Positions 43,404-44,560 of a DNA stretch of 44,560 bases are shown here, piece after piece; within the stretch, counting starts at the first letter, position 1; each line of letters starts with the position of its first letter. Position numbers and translations under genes: made by a program. This DNA comes from Bacteroidaceae bacterium (GTDB lineage Bacteria; Bacteroidota; Bacteroidia; Bacteroidales; Bacteroidaceae), in assembly GCA_017547165.1 (NCBI GenBank), contig JAFYQK010000018.1, positions 1 through 44,560 on the forward strand, written 5' to 3'. The notes under the pieces are model-generated. The model did not search any database and was not told the origin of the DNA. It saw only the letters and a program-made list of their open reading frames with translations.

Positions 43404-44320
43404 TACGCAACTAATTCTTTGAGTGGAACGTGTCTATTGGCAAGAGTTAGGAAATGGTTAAATCTATTCAAACCATTCTCCTTTGCTACATTGTGACGGA
43501 ACACATATTCGTTCATATACAAATGCAAATACTTTCGGCTCATCTTGTAGTAAACACCTACAAAACTTCTTTTGACTGTTGACCAAAAGCCTTCGATACC
43601 ATTAGTATGTGCTTTGCCTTTAACATATAGTTTCTTACTATGGTTTACTTTCTTGCGTTTATAAACTTTGCCAACGAGATTATAACCACGATATTCGTCA
43701 GTGTATAGAGTGGCGGTGCGTTTGATTGTAGTAAGAATTGGTGCGGTAAGTTTCTTTTGGGTAACTCTTCCTTTGATAACACGGCATACAACTTTACCGT
43801 TTCTTTCAAGCATACCTAATACTGCTGTTCTTGTCTTTGTACTTCTGCCTTGATTATGTGGTATTCTCTTGTTTGAATGCTTACTCTTTTCCTTTCCGCC
43901 AACATACGTTTCGTCAAGTTCAACTTCGCCACTCATTTTAGCAACATTCTCCGCACTCATACACATACGGATACGATGAAGCATAGACCAAGCAGTAGCC
44001 TGTCTAATACCAATTTCCTTGCTCTGTTGTACTGAGGATAATCAATTTGTGCTATTAGCAATCTTCCAGATAGCATAAAACCATTTGTCAAGTGGTACTT
44101 TCGTTCCGTGGAACAGAGTATTTGTCTTGACATTAAAGTTTTTGTCCGTGTTTCTACATCGGTACTTATGATTGCCATAGTTATACACTTTTGAGGATGG
44201 GTCAAAAGGAGAAACAGGGATATTGTTCCGAAATCTCTTCTCAAGATAACTCAAGCAAACATCCTCACAATTGAATTTGCGGATGAACTCTTGTAGAGTC
44301 AAATTGATAAAATCAAACAT
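43403..44320 (-). pseudogene. IS1595-family transposase interrupted by a stop codon
   Basis: Two ORFs in the same frame form one transposase. The N-terminal part (44320-44042) has a zinc-ribbon-like region (YNYGNHKYRCRNTDKNFNVK; LFHGTKVPLDKWFYAIW). A TGA at 44042-44044 interrupts it; reading on gives LSSVQQSKEIGIRQATAWSM, then the ISXO2-like DDE domain with GEVELDETYVGGKE, TLYTDEYRGYN and THTNGIEGFWSTVKRSF. The total of about 305 residues is normal for IS1595 elements. The nonsense codon should inactivate it unless read through; an internal ATG at 43984 could start the DDE part alone. Confidence 0.85.
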
Positions 44321-44321
44321 A

Positions 44322-44421
44322 ACACCAAACGATTATTTGGTGTTAATAACTTTGGTGAGAAAAATTGCTTGGCAAAATAAAAATCTTGCGAGACAATCAA
44401 CCGATTTATCCCGCAAGATTA
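44322..44421. other. Gap with hairpin before the terminal repeat
   Basis: AATCTTGCG and CGCAAGATT (44381-44421 region) form a 9-bp stem around a loop containing CAATCAACC, another relative of the GTCAACC word. A second palindrome AACACCAAA-CGATTA-TTTGGTGTT lies at about 44321-44345, just upstream of the transposase start. Confidence 0.55.
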
Positions 44422-44560
44422 TGTCTTTTCCTGAAAATGGTTGACTCTTTTTAGGCCCTGTTTTTTAACACTTGCTTATCCATACGGATTTGGTTGACTG
44501 TTTCGTCTGAGTACAGTTTACTACTTTCACTGGAGAGGTTGACTCTTTTCCTAAGAAGGT
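44422..44560 (-). repeat. 139-bp terminal repeat, right copy
   Basis: Exact inverted copy of 2-140. It lies about 100 bp upstream of the transposase ATG, so it may be or contain the end of that insertion sequence. Homology stops abruptly at 44422/140, where the right side runs on into transposase-proximal sequence and the left side into unrelated DNA. Confidence 0.9.

Overview
The window looks like a chromosomal contig from a Bacteroidales bacterium, most likely Prevotella or a close relative. The evidence is the Bacteroidetes-type promoter (-7 TAnnTTTG, -33 TTTG about 19-21 nt upstream) before many genes, a UpxY-type NusG paralogue heading a capsule locus, a TamL-like lipoprotein/BamA-fold protein, an HU domain joined to a membrane helix and LysM domain, and a short Prevotella-like C-terminal sorting tail on a secreted metalloprotease. 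No rRNA, tRNA or CRISPR array was recognised.

Layout. (1) 1-2160: one copy of a 139-bp sequence that recurs inverted at the right end of the window, then a self-contained two-gene cassette (AAA/ABC-type ATPase plus small PD-(D/E)XK-like nuclease) with its own promoter and flanking degenerate direct repeats; a candidate defence module. (2) 2379-17759: a leftward capsule/exopolysaccharide locus: a hypothetical first gene, UpxY, a frameshifted acyltransferase, an FrhB-like/hexapeptide acyltransferase fusion, an aldo/keto reductase, flippase, pyruvyl transferase, two GT2s, three GT4s, a Wzy/WaaL-like polymerase and a WcaF-like acetyltransferase. No initiating sugar-phosphate transferase or export gene is present, so these must come from elsewhere. 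(3) 17760-19347: a tyrosine recombinase and, between it and the locus, 17-bp inverted repeats bracketing a promoter that points away from the capsule genes: a phase-variation switch apparently caught OFF. (4) 20029-40558: mostly housekeeping genes: metalloprotease, HU-LysM protein, HU, rimO-ftsY, nth, pgk, a solute-binding-like lipoprotein, a TPR-like protein, tamL-like, sdaA, maf, kdsC, a DUF2520-type protein, nitroreductase and a TonB-dependent receptor. (5) 40560-44560: accessory DNA with a candidate terminated sRNA, several small unknown genes, a structured leader RNA and an IS1595-family transposase interrupted by a stop codon and coupled to a 50-aa ORF.

How it fits together. The switch would decide whether the roughly 15-kb capsule operon is transcribed; UpxY would then let polymerase run through it; the flippase and polymerase would assemble a glycan that the pyruvyl and acyl transferases decorate. 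Three strands of evidence suggest recent rearrangement: the broken acyltransferase flanked by direct repeats, a low-complexity repeat family that has entered two capsule-locus coding regions, and the repeat-flanked ATPase/nuclease cassette. Assignments rest on reading motifs and architecture by eye; no database search was run.
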